Positions 26,540 to 37,077 are shown, numbered from the stretch's first letter. The stretch is 64,000 nucleotides of DNA from Leptospiraceae bacterium (GCA_024233835.1 JACKPC010000004.1:246001-310000); one strand, 5' to 3'. The notes: generated by a model from the sequence alone, not told the origin. Made by a program: numbers and translations.

Positions 26540-27301
26540 CTATCTCCCCTCTACCTCTAATAGCCTGGTAGCTTTTACGAGAACCCTTACAATCGCATAA
26601 AAAGCGAGGTCAATGTAAAATATATAAAAATGTATGGGTTTGATTGCTTTTAAAAAACTTTCAGAACTTCCCATGAATTCATTAATATAGACAATTCCAA
26701 TATCGTATAATAAAAAAACAAAAACTGCTCCGGCAAGGCTCGGGTACTCCCTTTTCAGAATATTCTTAAACGAAAAAGGAAGTTCTGGTTTCTTGAAATT
26801 TGAAAAATTAGGAAAGAAAATAGGAGTTTGAGCTGCCCAATTCAGATACTGCTCTTTAAATTTATTTCTCATGAAATATTCTTCTGCGAAGATAATTCTC
26901 TCATAGTAAAACCAGTAAAAAAGAACGAAAATAAGCGTAAAGGAGAGGCTTTTTAGAACTAAAACAATTCCCAAAAAAATTAAAAAATTTCCGATGTAAA
27001 GCGGATGTCGAAAAATCGAATAGATTCCGGTTTTGTTGACCGTGTCAGCGACCTGTTTTTTAGTGTTTCTTCCGGAAGTCATAGCCGGAACAAAAGCAAT
27101 CGTAATCGCCCTGACCCCAATTCCTAAGAGGGAAACAAAAAAACAGACTATCACATAAAGTAAATGAGTTTCATGGGTTCCTCCGAAGTAGCGGGTTGAG
27201 GGTAGATAAAAGAAAGAAAGTAAAATGATAATGCCGGGAATGTAAGAACGCCAGCGAAAAAGCAGGTTACCCTGTTTGTCCAGATCTTCAATAAATGCCA
27301 T
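26540..27301 (-). CDS. ICMT/PEMT-family membrane methyltransferase, LmtA candidate
   Basis: 253 residues with about six hydrophobic segments. The family signature is present: NKTGIYSIFRHPLYIGNFLIFLG, where Tyr-x2-x-RHP-x-Tyr-x-Gly-Asn binds S-adenosylmethionine, and a distal ERIIFAEEYFMRNKFKEQYLNW block. Established work in Leptospira shows that the lipid A 1-phosphate methyltransferase LmtA belongs to this family, so this gene is a candidate for it, or for a related lipid or isoprenylcysteine methyltransferase. The first ~100 residues are extra membrane segments. The divergent neighbour is a PlsC-like acyltransferase. Confidence 0.6.
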   Translation of the reverse strand: MAFIEDLDKQGNLLFRWRSYIPGIIILLSFFYLPSTRYFGGTHETHLLYVIVCFFVSLLGIGVRAITIAFVPAMTSGRNTKKQVADTVNKTGIYSIFRHPLYIGNFLIFLGIVLVLKSLSFTLIFVLFYWFYYERIIFAEEYFMRNKFKEQYLNWAAQTPIFFPNFSNFKKPELPFSFKNILKREYPSLAGAVFVFLLYDIGIVYINEFMGSSESFLKAIKPIHFYIFYIDLAFYAIVRVLVKATRLLEVEGR

Positions 27302-27363
27302 TTAATTATTTTCCTATTTTAAAAACTAGTTGTCCTTTATTACAAATTTTATGATTTAGGATT

Positions 27364-28614
27364 ATGTCAACCGATTCCTTTATATCTTATGATTTCAATT
27401 ATCCCTTCCTGTGGTTTCTGGATGCGGCTATGCCGGGGCTTTTGAAACTGGTTTATAACCAGGATAAGCTTGTTATTTCCGACGAGGATCGAAAATTATT
27501 AAAAAGCATTAAGAAAAAGCGGGTGATTTTAATAGCCAATCATCCAACTACCGAAGATCCACCCGTCGCCTACAGTATCACTTTACACATGTATTCGAGG
27601 GCTAATTTTATGGCGGCCCGAGAGGTATTTGATTGGGGAAATGGCCTGGTTGGAAAACTGATTCGCAGTGTAGGAGCTTATTCGGTGCTTGCAGGTTCTG
27701 CGGACAGAGAATCGGTGAAGCTTTCAAGAAGAATTATTTCCCAGCCGGAATCTAAACTGGTTTTATTTCCGGAAGGAGAACCGAATTGTAAAGAAAATGA
27801 TAATCTTCTCCCTTTTCAAAGCGGCGTAGCTCAAATTGCATTCTGGGGCTATGAAGATGCAGTGAAAAAAGAACTGGGGGCTGATGTATATATTCTTCCC
27901 TGTTTTATTAAATATCGAATGAATAATCCGGTAGAGCAGGTAAAAAAGGATATTGATATTTCTTTAAACACCCTTGAAAAGAAATTGGGTTTGGAAAAGA
28001 CAGGTAAGAACGTAAAACAAAGATTATTATCTATTGGTAAACAAATTTTACTTCGTTTCGAAAACGATTTTGGAATCCAGGTTTCAGAAACACAGGATTT
28101 TGATTACAGGATAGGAAGAGTACGTCACCATATCCTGGATTATGTAGCCGAGAAAACCGGGATTCATAAATGGGATAAAACAGCCAATGCAATTGAAAAA
28201 TTACGAAGACTTCTTTCTACTTTTGAAATGGTAAGTGTCGGAATTCCGGATCCGAAAAATGAACTTCCTTCTAAAGAGCTGGCGAATTGGGGAAGGAAAA
28301 TTTGTGAAAGGATTTATGACTTTATATCTATCCAAACTCCTTACATTACCGAACTGGCTTCAGCCGAAAGGGTTTATGAATGGATTTATCGTTTTGAATC
28401 GGAGGTTTTAGGCTATAGCTATAAACGACCTCATAATGCTCATATTTCTTTTGCAAAACCGTATAACATTAAGGATTTATACCCCTCCTACAGAAAAAAT
28501 AAAAAACAATCAGTTGAGGATTTATTACATAATTTAAAGTCTGACCTTCATACACTCATGAAAAAGGAAATAGAGAAATCTCCTCCAATATTTGAGGATT
28601 CACATATATTTTGA
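27364..28614 (+). CDS. PlsC-like acyltransferase
   Basis: 416 residues. The acyltransferase motif I is NHPTTEDP (H and D spaced by four), with later blocks NFMAAREVFDW and LFPEGEPN (motif III). These catalyse transfer of acyl groups to glycerol-phosphate or similar acceptors. The C-terminal half (about 200-416) is not typical of plain PlsC and may bind another substrate or partner. No signal peptide is seen. Its 3' end overlaps the convergent tsaE by 15 bases. The divergent LmtA-like gene suggests a lipid context. Confidence 0.8.
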   Translation: MSTDSFISYDFNYPFLWFLDAAMPGLLKLVYNQDKLVISDEDRKLLKSIKKKRVILIANHPTTEDPPVAYSITLHMYSRANFMAAREVFDWGNGLVGKLIRSVGAYSVLAGSADRESVKLSRRIISQPESKLVLFPEGEPNCKENDNLLPFQSGVAQIAFWGYEDAVKKELGADVYILPCFIKYRMNNPVEQVKKDIDISLNTLEKKLGLEKTGKNVKQRLLSIGKQILLRFENDFGIQVSETQDFDYRIGRVRHHILDYVAEKTGIHKWDKTANAIEKLRRLLSTFEMVSVGIPDPKNELPSKELANWGRKICERIYDFISIQTPYITELASAERVYEWIYRFESEVLGYSYKRPHNAHISFAKPYNIKDLYPSYRKNKKQSVEDLLHNLKSDLHTLMKKEIEKSPPIFEDSHIF

Positions 28615-29040
28615 AATTCTAAGATTTCTTGTTTCTTCATCTTGAATATAGAATTGTAAAAGGATGCAATCAGGTGGAAGGTAGTCTCTGGCTATCTGCC
28701 ACCATTCAATAAGGGAGATTCCTTTTTTCCCCCAAATTTCTTCAAACCCGAGCTCTTCCAGGTCAGAACTATGTTTCAAACGAAAAAGATCGAAATGGTA
28801 GATAGCCATTTTCTCTTTTGTCAGATATTCATTAACCAGAGTAAATGTAGGAGAATTTACAAGAAGTGTGTCATCAAAGCTATGAACAAAAGCCGAAACA
28901 AAAGTAGTTTTCCCTGCCCCCATTTCACCTTCTAAGAGAAGAATGGGAAATGGATTCTGACTCTTTTCCAGTTCCCTTTTTAAAAAGAAAAGGGGCCTGT
29001 GAAGTTCTTGGAGCGTATATTGAAATTCTACCGGTTTCAT
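28600..29040 (-). CDS. tsaE: tRNA threonylcarbamoyladenosine synthesis ATPase TsaE
   Basis: 146 residues from the ATG at 29040, which overlaps the hslO stop as ATGA; a longer frame from 29097 lies within hslO and is not favoured. Walker A is EGEMGAGKTTFV, followed by SPTFTLVNEY and IYHFDLFRL, the usual TsaE order. TsaE supports the TsaB-TsaD complex that makes the t6A37 modification on ANN-decoding tRNAs. The C-terminus overlaps the end of the acyltransferase gene on the other strand. Confidence 0.92.
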   Translation of the reverse strand: MKPVEFQYTLQELHRPLFFLKRELEKSQNPFPILLLEGEMGAGKTTFVSAFVHSFDDTLLVNSPTFTLVNEYLTKEKMAIYHFDLFRLKHSSDLEELGFEEIWGKKGISLIEWWQIARDYLPPDCILLQFYIQDEETRNLRISKYM

Positions 29041-29912
29041 ACCGGCATGAAAAGAAGATTCACTTCTTCTGCATCGAGTGAATATTTGGAGAAACAAAAT
29101 TCACAACTTAGCTCTACCTTACCCTGTTCTTGTAGAATAGAAAGTGCTTCTTCTTTTCCCAAAGATTTTACAACAACACGGGTTTTTTCAATGCCACAGG
29201 TGCAAACTCTTATAGGATGACCTGTTTCTAACTCTTTTAACCCAAAACCGAGTTTTTCTTCAATATGTTTTTTACTTTCCTCTAGGTGTTTATTTAGAAA
29301 AACTTCGTCCATCGATTCTCTTAGAATCTGTATGGCATTATGTAGGGCCTGTTTATTTTCCGTACTGGCTTCAGGAAGTGCCTGGAATATAATTCCGCAG
29401 GCGTAAGGTCTTTTCTCTTTATTATTTAAATAAATGGATAAGTATGAACTTACCTGTTCTGATGAATAAATATATGAGTGAAGATTGTCTTCAAAGCTTT
29501 CTTCTCCCATTTCTGTGAGAGATTGGTGGATTAATTTAGGGCCTATCCAGCGGCTAATTCTAAAAACTCCCGAACCTATACCAAGGGTTTTATCGTCTAT
29601 CTTCCCTACTACTTTCGGATTTTTTACCAGCCCTCTGAGTTCACCTTTTCTACTGGAATAAGCTAATACACGTTCGATTTCTCCCCGTCCTTCCAACTGA
29701 ATACTGACGGTTGTTTCATCTTTCACAAGACCTGAGATAAAGAAAGAACCCAAAATCGCTTTGGCCAGCAAATCGGCAGAGCTATTTTCTGCTTTTTGCA
29801 GATTTAAAATTTCAGTGATAGTAAAGCTACAATCTGTAAGTAAGTATCGAAAAGATAGATCGGGAATAAGTCCGATGCTATACCTGTCTCTATTTTCTTT
29901 TGGAGTTTCCAT
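29037..29912 (-). CDS. hslO: redox-regulated chaperone Hsp33
   Basis: 291 residues. The C-terminal redox switch is present as CTC (near 237) and CEFC (near 271), four cysteines that bind zinc when reduced. The N-terminal body contains AKAILGSFFISGLVKDE and GELRGLVKNP, matching the family. Oxidation releases zinc and activates the holdase. The start ATG is close to the divergent gene at 29965. It is translationally coupled to tsaE. Confidence 0.93.
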   Translation of the reverse strand: METPKENRDRYSIGLIPDLSFRYLLTDCSFTITEILNLQKAENSSADLLAKAILGSFFISGLVKDETTVSIQLEGRGEIERVLAYSSRKGELRGLVKNPKVVGKIDDKTLGIGSGVFRISRWIGPKLIHQSLTEMGEESFEDNLHSYIYSSEQVSSYLSIYLNNKEKRPYACGIIFQALPEASTENKQALHNAIQILRESMDEVFLNKHLEESKKHIEEKLGFGLKELETGHPIRVCTCGIEKTRVVVKSLGKEEALSILQEQGKVELSCEFCFSKYSLDAEEVNLLFMPV

Positions 29913-29964
29913 GGAATTCTAATTGACGTATGAAATGAAGTGCATTTTTGTTCAAGTAGTTATT

Positions 29965-30852
29965 ATGAGAAAAGAAGAAGTTATAGAATTAAATCAATAT
30001 TTACACAGAATTGGGGAAGAAATTAAAAACAAACCCAGTACATTATTTGTGGATAACCTTCACAGTGCTTATCTTGAGTTTGAAGAGGAGTATGTTTTGC
30101 CTTCTCAATCATTAAGTGGCATTGAGTATTCTCAGGCAAAACGATACATTGAAACTATTTCTGAGTTTATTCCGGAAGCGGTACGATTTTGCTCTGTTTT
30201 ACCGGAACCAAAGCCCAGACGGGATATTGGGAAACTTTTTCTGGTTCGAGATTTCATTTTCAATAACAATTTATATTTATATATTCTAAAATTAGAAGCC
30301 ACTCATTTGGGAGGCATTTTTAACGATAAAATAGTAGTCCCTGCTTATCAGGGGAGTTCCGTTTCAGTTCGAACCAAGCGTATCTATTTTTCGATTCGTG
30401 TTATCCGGATTGAGTCTCTAGTAAAAGAAAATGAATTTGTCCTGGATTTTAATGCTGCCTTTATTTCTCCTCAGGATTTATCTATTGATAAGGGACAGTC
30501 TTATAATATATCCCAAAAAGTAAGAGTGGAACTCTTCGATGATGTGGACTATAGTGGTTTATTAGATCCGATTAAAGAAAAACAGGGAATAAAAGCAATC
30601 TGGAAACCGGGTAAAATCTATGATCCAATTTCGATAGAATATAGAAGTTTAGCTTTTAATTTTTTAGAAAGCTCTTATAAAGAAATATATAATAGGTTTT
30701 CCGGTTTTTTATCCGTTTATGATAATATTCTTTTTGGTCGTGAGGACAAAAATGATGAACACGATAGCTACCTCGCTTATTTAAGTAGTATTCAAACAGA
30801 AAGAACTTTATCTCCTTCCGGAAATCTTTTATGGAAAGTTTACCGTAGATAA
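29965..30852 (+). CDS. hypothetical protein
   Basis: About 295 residues from the ATG at 29965; in-frame candidates also exist at 29935 and at TTG 29923, and none has a clear ribosome binding site. There is no signal peptide or membrane segment. The middle is beta-rich (RRDIGKLFLVRDFIFNNNLY, RTKRIYFSIRVIRIESLVKE), with a mixed C-terminal part. It could be a leptospiral orphan family. It is followed 23 bases later by another small unknown gene in the same direction. Confidence 0.6.
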   Translation: MRKEEVIELNQYLHRIGEEIKNKPSTLFVDNLHSAYLEFEEEYVLPSQSLSGIEYSQAKRYIETISEFIPEAVRFCSVLPEPKPRRDIGKLFLVRDFIFNNNLYLYILKLEATHLGGIFNDKIVVPAYQGSSVSVRTKRIYFSIRVIRIESLVKENEFVLDFNAAFISPQDLSIDKGQSYNISQKVRVELFDDVDYSGLLDPIKEKQGIKAIWKPGKIYDPISIEYRSLAFNFLESSYKEIYNRFSGFLSVYDNILFGREDKNDEHDSYLAYLSSIQTERTLSPSGNLLWKVYRR

Positions 30853-30875
30853 ATTTGCATAGGATGTGTGTATAA

Positions 30876-31154
30876 ATGGACGATGTAACTCGCGCTGGAA
30901 TACTTTTAGAGAAATTATATGCAAAGATGAAACCTGATATGGATCTATTCTGGTCTTCATATGGTTCGTACGAAGAGCTTATGGAAACTTTAGATGAATA
31001 TAAGCAAGCTTTGAAAAACAAAGATCTATCAAAGCTCTCTGAACTAAAGTTTTTATTTCTTGCTACCGGAGACTTGCAAGAAATAGCCCTCAGCAATGGA
31101 TGGGGAGATGAATTCTTAAAACTTGCTTCTGAATTTGATTCTTTGAACCTTTAG
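30876..31154 (+). CDS. small hypothetical helical protein
   Basis: 92 residues, acidic and helical (ITRAGILLEKLYAKMKP-like start, then EELMETLDEYKQALKNKDLS), with an aromatic patch FWSSYGSYEEL. No cysteine, signal peptide or membrane segment. It follows the 295-aa hypothetical by 23 bases, so it is probably in the same unit, and its stop is five bases from the convergent trmB stop. Function unknown. Confidence 0.5.
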   Translation: MDDVTRAGILLEKLYAKMKPDMDLFWSSYGSYEELMETLDEYKQALKNKDLSKLSELKFLFLATGDLQEIALSNGWGDEFLKLASEFDSLNL

Positions 31155-31159
31155 GTTTA

Positions 31160-31803
<644 letters not shown>

Positions 31804-31807
<4 letters not shown>

Positions 31808-32652
31808 ATATTTCCCTTATTGGTATATATTGTACAGAGTGTATTAATTTTACAATTTAAACAAATAGATTTGCTATAACTAAATTGACAGTAACGGGTG
31901 ATTCCGAGTCGAGTCAGAGCGAAATCGTATAAAAGAGGGTCTTCTGCATTTATTTTGCAAAAGTTAGCTGTAATTTCTTTTGCTAATGTATAGTCTACTG
32001 TTTTTCTTGTAGAGAAGCCGAGCAAGCGTGCAATTCTTTGTATATGAATATCTACAGGATAAATCAGGTTTGCAGATTTTATTTTTCTATAGATTCCCAT
32101 ATCCGGAAAGGAATTTCTAACCATCCAGCGCAAAAACATATAATAACGTTTATTAGATGCCGTTACTTTACCTTTTCCTAATAGAAAACTCAAACCGTAA
32201 CTGAGATTTTTGCTTTCTAATTTTTTAGCTTCTTCACTGAGGATTTTTTGAAAAGAGTATATGCCCGATTGTAGAGTCTGTGAATTAAGGAAATATTTTT
32301 CAAAGGTTCCGTATTTAAAAAATAGAATTTGGATGAGTCTTAAGAATAATTCTATATCCTTTGATGTTTGAAAGCGATAAGAGGGAAGTTTTTTATGAAT
32401 TGTATTAGATAAACCTTCCTTCAAAAAGAGTAGAGGTTGTCCTTCCATCAGGGTGAATAATTTATTCAAAAAAGATCTGATAGCCTTTACATTTCCGTAA
32501 GAGAAAAGCGCAGAGATAAAACCCACTACTTCTCTTTCTTTGGCATTGCTATAACGAAGAGGAAACTCTATAGGATCAGTAGAAAGGAATTCTTCTTTAT
32601 TATAGTTTAAAGCGAGAGAGTCAAGAACTTTTCTAAGATATATTTTATTCAT
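31804..32652 (-). CDS. TIGR02757/DUF2400 family protein
   Basis: 282 residues. Family-typical features include REVVGFISALFSYGNVKAI near the start and LIYPVDIHIQRIARLLGFSTR, plus a C-terminal cysteine cluster (CQFSYSKSICLNCKINTLC). That layout, a helix-hairpin-helix-like body with a late Cys cluster, recalls base-excision DNA glycosylases with a 4Fe-4S loop, but the biochemical role of this family is not known to me. Coupled by overlap to trmB. Confidence 0.8.
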
Positions 32653-32680
32653 CTAATGTATGAAAGTAACAATTCTATCC

Positions 32681-35095
32681 TTATTCTTTCTTCTTTTTAG
32701 AAAGATGCTCATCAGGGTCATTCATACCCGGAAAAAATATCATACTGTGGTCTTTGCAGATTTCCGGTTCAGTTCCTTTAATATAAAATTCATAATAAGA
32801 TTTTTGACATTTTGAACCAAATTGCTTTCCGGAAAACTTACAAATTTTTTTCTTCACAATATTCAAATTGCCTCCAAAAGAAAATTTTCCTCTCTTTTCT
32901 CCTTCAAGGGCTTTTTTCATATAACGTCCCCAAACCGGTGCTGTAATGATCCCACCTGCCATCCCCTTTCCTAAAGACATAGTGCCGAGATCATAACCCA
33001 TCCAGAGAGAGCTTACAAGTTCCGGTGTATACCCTACAAACCAGGCATCCCGGAAATTATTGGTCGTGCCGGTCTTTCCAACAACCGAACCGCCAAGACC
33101 GGAATGTTTTACAGCTGTTCCCGTTCCCCTTGTAATGACTCCTTTCATCATAGAAGTAATGATATAGCTGGCCTCAGGAGAAATGATTTGTTTTCGTTCT
33201 TTTTGTAAATTTTCAGTTTCATAATCTTTAATCAGTGCTCCTTTGGAATCTGTTATCTTTAAAATACAGATTGGATGTACTTCTTTTCCACCTGAAGCAA
33301 ACACTGCATAGGCCCTGGCAATTTCAAGAGGAGTAACTTCAAATGTTCCAAGAGCAACCGAAATGTTGCGAGGAATTTCTCTGTCCTGAATTCCTAATAA
33401 AGCATAAAGAGTAGGAAGGACCTTTGAAAGCCCAACCTGATCTAAAACGCGCAGGGCGACCATATTACGGGAGGTTTCTAAGGCAGAGCGAAGCCGAATA
33501 AAACCTGCATAGCTCTCGCTATAGTTAGAAGGTTCCCACTCATCTCCATCCTCAGAGAGGTAATTCATTGGAGAATCTAAAAAAAGAGTAGAAGCTGTAA
33601 CTTTTTCTTCCTCATCCGGATGCTTGCCGAAGTAATCTATTGCAGAGGCATAAACAAGAGGTTTGAAGGAAGAGCCGGGTTGACGGTATGCTTGAAAAGG
33701 ACGTATCTGCTGATTATCCGAACGAAAACCGGAACCTCCTATGATAGCAGTTATATGTCCTGACTTAGGGCGGAGGCTAATAAGAGCACCTTCGACTTCC
33801 ATCAGATGCTCCTGTAAGTCCTGTTCATTATAGCTCATCTCCAGAGCTCTTGCCACATTGTTTGAGCCATTTAAATAATTCAAAACAGAAATTTCATCCC
33901 GGATGGAACTTTGAAATACTTTCTGAAAGCGTCTTTCTGAACGCTTCATTTGAAATTTATAAGGATTCAAATCATTAACTAAAGAAATGAGATCAATCGC
34001 ATTCCCGTAGTTCTCATCAAATATTTCTTTTTCAGTAAAGATTCTCACGGCAGAAACCTTATTTTGTCGAACAAGAGCATTGAATACTTCTTCTTCTGCT
34101 GCTGCCTGATGTTGCACTTCTATAGAAGTATATATTTTATAACCACCTGTATATAAGTTTTTACTAATTTCCCTATCCTGCATTAATAAACGTCTTACAT
34201 ATTCGGTAACGTATGGGTGTCGGTTTAATCTATCTGAAAAGGCTGAATCATTCGGTGAACGGTTTAGAGTTTTATAATAAATCGAAAAACTATTAAACTC
34301 CCGGACAGCAGTAGATACATCCATTCTACCGGTTTCGATTAGTTTCATGAATACGACACGAACTTTCCTACTGGATTCATTTGGGTTTACCAGGGGACTA
34401 AACTGTCTGGGTCTTGTGGTTAAACTTGAAATTAAAGCTGCTTCCCCCCAGCTTAGTTCATTAACATTTTTTCTGAAATAAAATCTGGCCGCAGCTCCGC
34501 TTCCGAGAGTTCCATGTCCGAGAGGAATTTCATTTAGATACATTTCGAGTATTGTATCTTTATCATATTCTAATTCCATTAAAAAGGCCAACCAGGCTTC
34601 TCTGGCCTTTCGTGAAAAAGAGCGCTCTGTACTTAAAAACTTTAAGCGGGCTACCTGTTGGGTAATCGTGGAAGCTCCTTCTTTAATCCTTCCGGCAAGA
34701 ATGTTTACAGCCATGGCACGAATAATTCCGCGAAGGTCTATTCCGAAATGCGAATAAAAATTATTATCCTCTGTTGATAGAAAGCATTGGATAACTTTAT
34801 TCCGCTTGTCCGGGAATGAGTGAGTTTCTTGTTTTAAGTTCGCCACCTTTACAACTTTTCTAGAAAACTTATAGTATTCTGCAATGGGAACGCTTTCTCC
34901 TTTTTTCCCGATACCATAAACGATTGAGGGTCTTTCATAGTTACGGGCCTCTTTTACTTTTTGAAAGTCCCCTGGCATACTTAAGAGAAGACAAAAAGTT
35001 AGTAGAGAAAGAGAAGCCAGACCGAAGGAAAGTTTCAGTAATTCAAACTTTCCATTTAAGAGAGGGAGAACTAAAAAGTGATAGATGCGAAACAA
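32681..35095 (-). CDS. class A penicillin-binding protein (PBP1a-like)
   Basis: 804 residues. A cytoplasmic stub and one N-terminal membrane helix (about 20-45) lead to a GT51 glycosyltransferase domain: STEDNNFYSHFGIDLRG with the catalytic Glu, GASTITQQVARL and YLNEIPLGHG. The transpeptidase domain has PGSSFKPLVY (SxxK), SRN in LETSRNMVAL and GKTGTTNNFRDAW (KTG). It polymerises and cross-links peptidoglycan. The Cys-containing C-tail (SKCQKSYYEFY) is unusual but short. It lies 11 bases downstream of the Zn-PLPC gene on the same strand. Confidence 0.95.
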   Translation of the reverse strand: MFRIYHFLVLPLLNGKFELLKLSFGLASLSLLTFCLLLSMPGDFQKVKEARNYERPSIVYGIGKKGESVPIAEYYKFSRKVVKVANLKQETHSFPDKRNKVIQCFLSTEDNNFYSHFGIDLRGIIRAMAVNILAGRIKEGASTITQQVARLKFLSTERSFSRKAREAWLAFLMELEYDKDTILEMYLNEIPLGHGTLGSGAAARFYFRKNVNELSWGEAALISSLTTRPRQFSPLVNPNESSRKVRVVFMKLIETGRMDVSTAVREFNSFSIYYKTLNRSPNDSAFSDRLNRHPYVTEYVRRLLMQDREISKNLYTGGYKIYTSIEVQHQAAAEEEVFNALVRQNKVSAVRIFTEKEIFDENYGNAIDLISLVNDLNPYKFQMKRSERRFQKVFQSSIRDEISVLNYLNGSNNVARALEMSYNEQDLQEHLMEVEGALISLRPKSGHITAIIGGSGFRSDNQQIRPFQAYRQPGSSFKPLVYASAIDYFGKHPDEEEKVTASTLFLDSPMNYLSEDGDEWEPSNYSESYAGFIRLRSALETSRNMVALRVLDQVGLSKVLPTLYALLGIQDREIPRNISVALGTFEVTPLEIARAYAVFASGGKEVHPICILKITDSKGALIKDYETENLQKERKQIISPEASYIITSMMKGVITRGTGTAVKHSGLGGSVVGKTGTTNNFRDAWFVGYTPELVSSLWMGYDLGTMSLGKGMAGGIITAPVWGRYMKKALEGEKRGKFSFGGNLNIVKKKICKFSGKQFGSKCQKSYYEFYIKGTEPEICKDHSMIFFPGMNDPDEHLSKKKKE

Positions 35096-35106
35096 TACAA
35101 CCTTCC

Positions 35107-36171
35107 TTATAAGGGAGAAAATTCTTTCATTTCCTGTATGCCCTGGTAGCGCAGACCGGTATCCAGGTTATAGCCTGCGTATTCATCGAGGATGCTTTCT
35201 TTTCTTACATCCCCTTTTAGATAATTCCAGGCGAGAATAATGAGTTCTTTTGCCGATTCTGCAGCTTTGTTTACCAGGTTAATAAAGGTATCATTTTTCA
35301 CAATACTCTTATCGGCAGGATAGGTCCATCTACGTCTTTCTTCATTCATAAGTCTTGGATCTATATTTTCTTTTAGTGGAAGCATTAATACAGAAGCTTT
35401 CAGATGAATGAAACTTACCCGGTCTACCATGCGAAGAAACTTTCTTAAAAAAATGCTCCTGGAATCAAAAAGAGAATTCAGTTGAACATAGCCGGTATAG
35501 GAGTCATTTATCATATCTCCCGGAATTATTTTTTGCTCAGAACCAATGTAGCTGCCATGAAATTCTTCCGGAAAAGTCATCTTTAAAGCCTGAAGCCAGA
35601 AATACCAGATAGTAGTATCTATTTTAGATTTTGCTGTATTAGAATGAAATATATTAATATATTGAGTAAAATCGTATTGCTTCGGACTCATACCCCAGCG
35701 ATAATCTAAAAGATAGGTGTCCAGGGCAAATTCTACCCTGAGATGATTGTACTGTGCGAGAGTTCTTACCTTTACATCATCGTTGTAGTAATCACCTGAA
35801 ATGAAGAAAATATAGGGATGAGTTACCACATCTACTGCACAGTGGCAGATATAGCCCAGAGTAAAGGCAAGCATTCTATCTCTATAAAGTCCTTCTTCCG
35901 TTTTCTGAATCAGGTCTAAAAAGGAGAGTATAAGCTCCACAACTTTTGTGTGGTGATGAAGGTCCCCCCAGATCTGAGCTTTTTTGGATTTATCAGGATT
36001 CAGAACATGGTAGTAGTAAAAAATATCCGGAGCGATAGTTCCTGTATTCGCATAACGGAAGCATTCTTCGGACTTTAGTAACTTTGCGATCTGCTTATTC
36101 TCTTCACTTCCGTGTTCCAAATGCCTGATTACCTGGGTCAGGATTTCAAGATGTGTAATTTTTCCGGCCAT
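35107..36171 (-). CDS. zinc-dependent phospholipase C family protein
   Basis: 354 residues. It matches the Zn_dep_PLPC type fold seen in several bacteria: MAGKITHLEILTQVIRHL at the start, NTGTIAPDIFYYYH, LHHHTKVVELILSFL, GYICHCAVDVVTHPYIFF and HLRVEFALDTYLL. Many His/Asp residues could bind zinc. Despite the family name, most members have no proven lipase activity, and no signal peptide is visible here. The gene is followed by the class A PBP, so the pair is probably co-transcribed. Confidence 0.8.
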   Translation of the reverse strand: MAGKITHLEILTQVIRHLEHGSEENKQIAKLLKSEECFRYANTGTIAPDIFYYYHVLNPDKSKKAQIWGDLHHHTKVVELILSFLDLIQKTEEGLYRDRMLAFTLGYICHCAVDVVTHPYIFFISGDYYNDDVKVRTLAQYNHLRVEFALDTYLLDYRWGMSPKQYDFTQYINIFHSNTAKSKIDTTIWYFWLQALKMTFPEEFHGSYIGSEQKIIPGDMINDSYTGYVQLNSLFDSRSIFLRKFLRMVDRVSFIHLKASVLMLPLKENIDPRLMNEERRRWTYPADKSIVKNDTFINLVNKAAESAKELIILAWNYLKGDVRKESILDEYAGYNLDTGLRYQGIQEMKEFSPL

Positions 36172-36277
36172 CTCAATCCACAGGTTGGTTAGCGGGGGAT
36201 ATTATGGCAAGTGAAAATCTTGAACTTTTCTTTCGCATTGTATTACTTTTGTAAGCCCTTATTTTTTCGGGAAGTAA

Positions 36278-36297
36278 GCGAACCATCAATGGTTCGC
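36278..36297. terminator. palindromic repeat copy D, terminator candidate for FKBP gene
   Basis: GCGAACCATCAATGGTTCGC is an 8-bp perfect stem with a TCAA loop, about 25 bases past the stop of the minus-strand FKBP gene. A T-poor flank makes it a weak intrinsic terminator. It belongs to the four-copy repeat family. Confidence 0.6.
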
Positions 36298-36321
36298 TTA
36301 GGTTCAATTTCCTAAGAATAC

Positions 36322-37005
36322 TTACTTTTCTATGCTGATTAATTCTACATCAAATATGAGTGTGGAATTGGGACCGATTTTTCCCGGGCCTCTTTCTCCG
36401 TAAGCTATATGAGAAGGAATGAAGAATTTGTATTTACTACCGACTGTCATTAACTGTAACCCTTCTGTCCAACCTGGAATAACTCCATTTAAGGGAAACA
36501 CTGCCGGTTGTCCTCTTTTGTAAGAGCTATCGAATTCACTTCCATCGATAAGGGTGCCTACATAATGAACTTTTACGGTATTAGTTGCTGTAGGTTTGGC
36601 ACCACTGCCTTCTTTAATTACTTTATACTGCAAACCGGAAGGAGTTACTTTCACACCTTCTTTGCCTTTATTTTCAGTTAAAAACTTTTCTCCTGCAGCT
36701 TTATTTACTTTTCCCTTTTCTGTCATGGCGGACTGCATATAATTTTGTTTGATCTGCTGGGCATCCGAAGGGTTAAAAATCTTTTTTTCTTCTTTTAACA
36801 TACCATCGGAAAGGCCACTTTTTATGGCTTCGATATCGACCTCAATACCCATGTTTTTTACATAATTTCCGATTTCGGTTCCTAAAAGATAACTGAATTT
36901 TTCCTTATCCCCCCCTTTGAAATCAGCAGCTGAAGAGTAGGTTTTCGCTTTACAGGATGTAACCAGCACAGTGAGAGCCGTTACAAATAAAATCACACTT
37001 CTCAT
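36322..37005 (-). CDS. FKBP-type peptidyl-prolyl isomerase lipoprotein (Mip/FkpA-like)
   Basis: 227 residues from the ATG at 37005 (AAAGGAGAA about seven bases upstream); a longer frame from 37062 has no ribosome binding site. MRSVILFVTALTVLVTSC ends in a lipobox (VTSC). The N-terminal helical dimerisation domain (about 30-110: KFSYLLGTEIGNYVKNMG) is followed by an FKBP_C domain (about 135-225: VKVHYVGTLIDGSEFDSSY, VIPGWTEGLQLM, IPSHIAYGERGPG). It likely assists folding in the periplasm or outer membrane. Precedes repeat copy D. Confidence 0.9.
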   Translation of the reverse strand: MRSVILFVTALTVLVTSCKAKTYSSAADFKGGDKEKFSYLLGTEIGNYVKNMGIEVDIEAIKSGLSDGMLKEEKKIFNPSDAQQIKQNYMQSAMTEKGKVNKAAGEKFLTENKGKEGVKVTPSGLQYKVIKEGSGAKPTATNTVKVHYVGTLIDGSEFDSSYKRGQPAVFPLNGVIPGWTEGLQLMTVGSKYKFFIPSHIAYGERGPGKIGPNSTLIFDVELISIEK

Positions 37006-37077
37006 TAAAAATTCTCCTTTCTGCCAGTAAAAAAGGACGGTATGGCAAATCAAGCCAAGCATAACTTCTGAATGAAT

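Noticed and set aside
28600..29097. Longer tsaE start at 29097
   Set aside because: It would lie inside the hslO coding region; the ATGA overlap at 29040 and family length favour the shorter protein.
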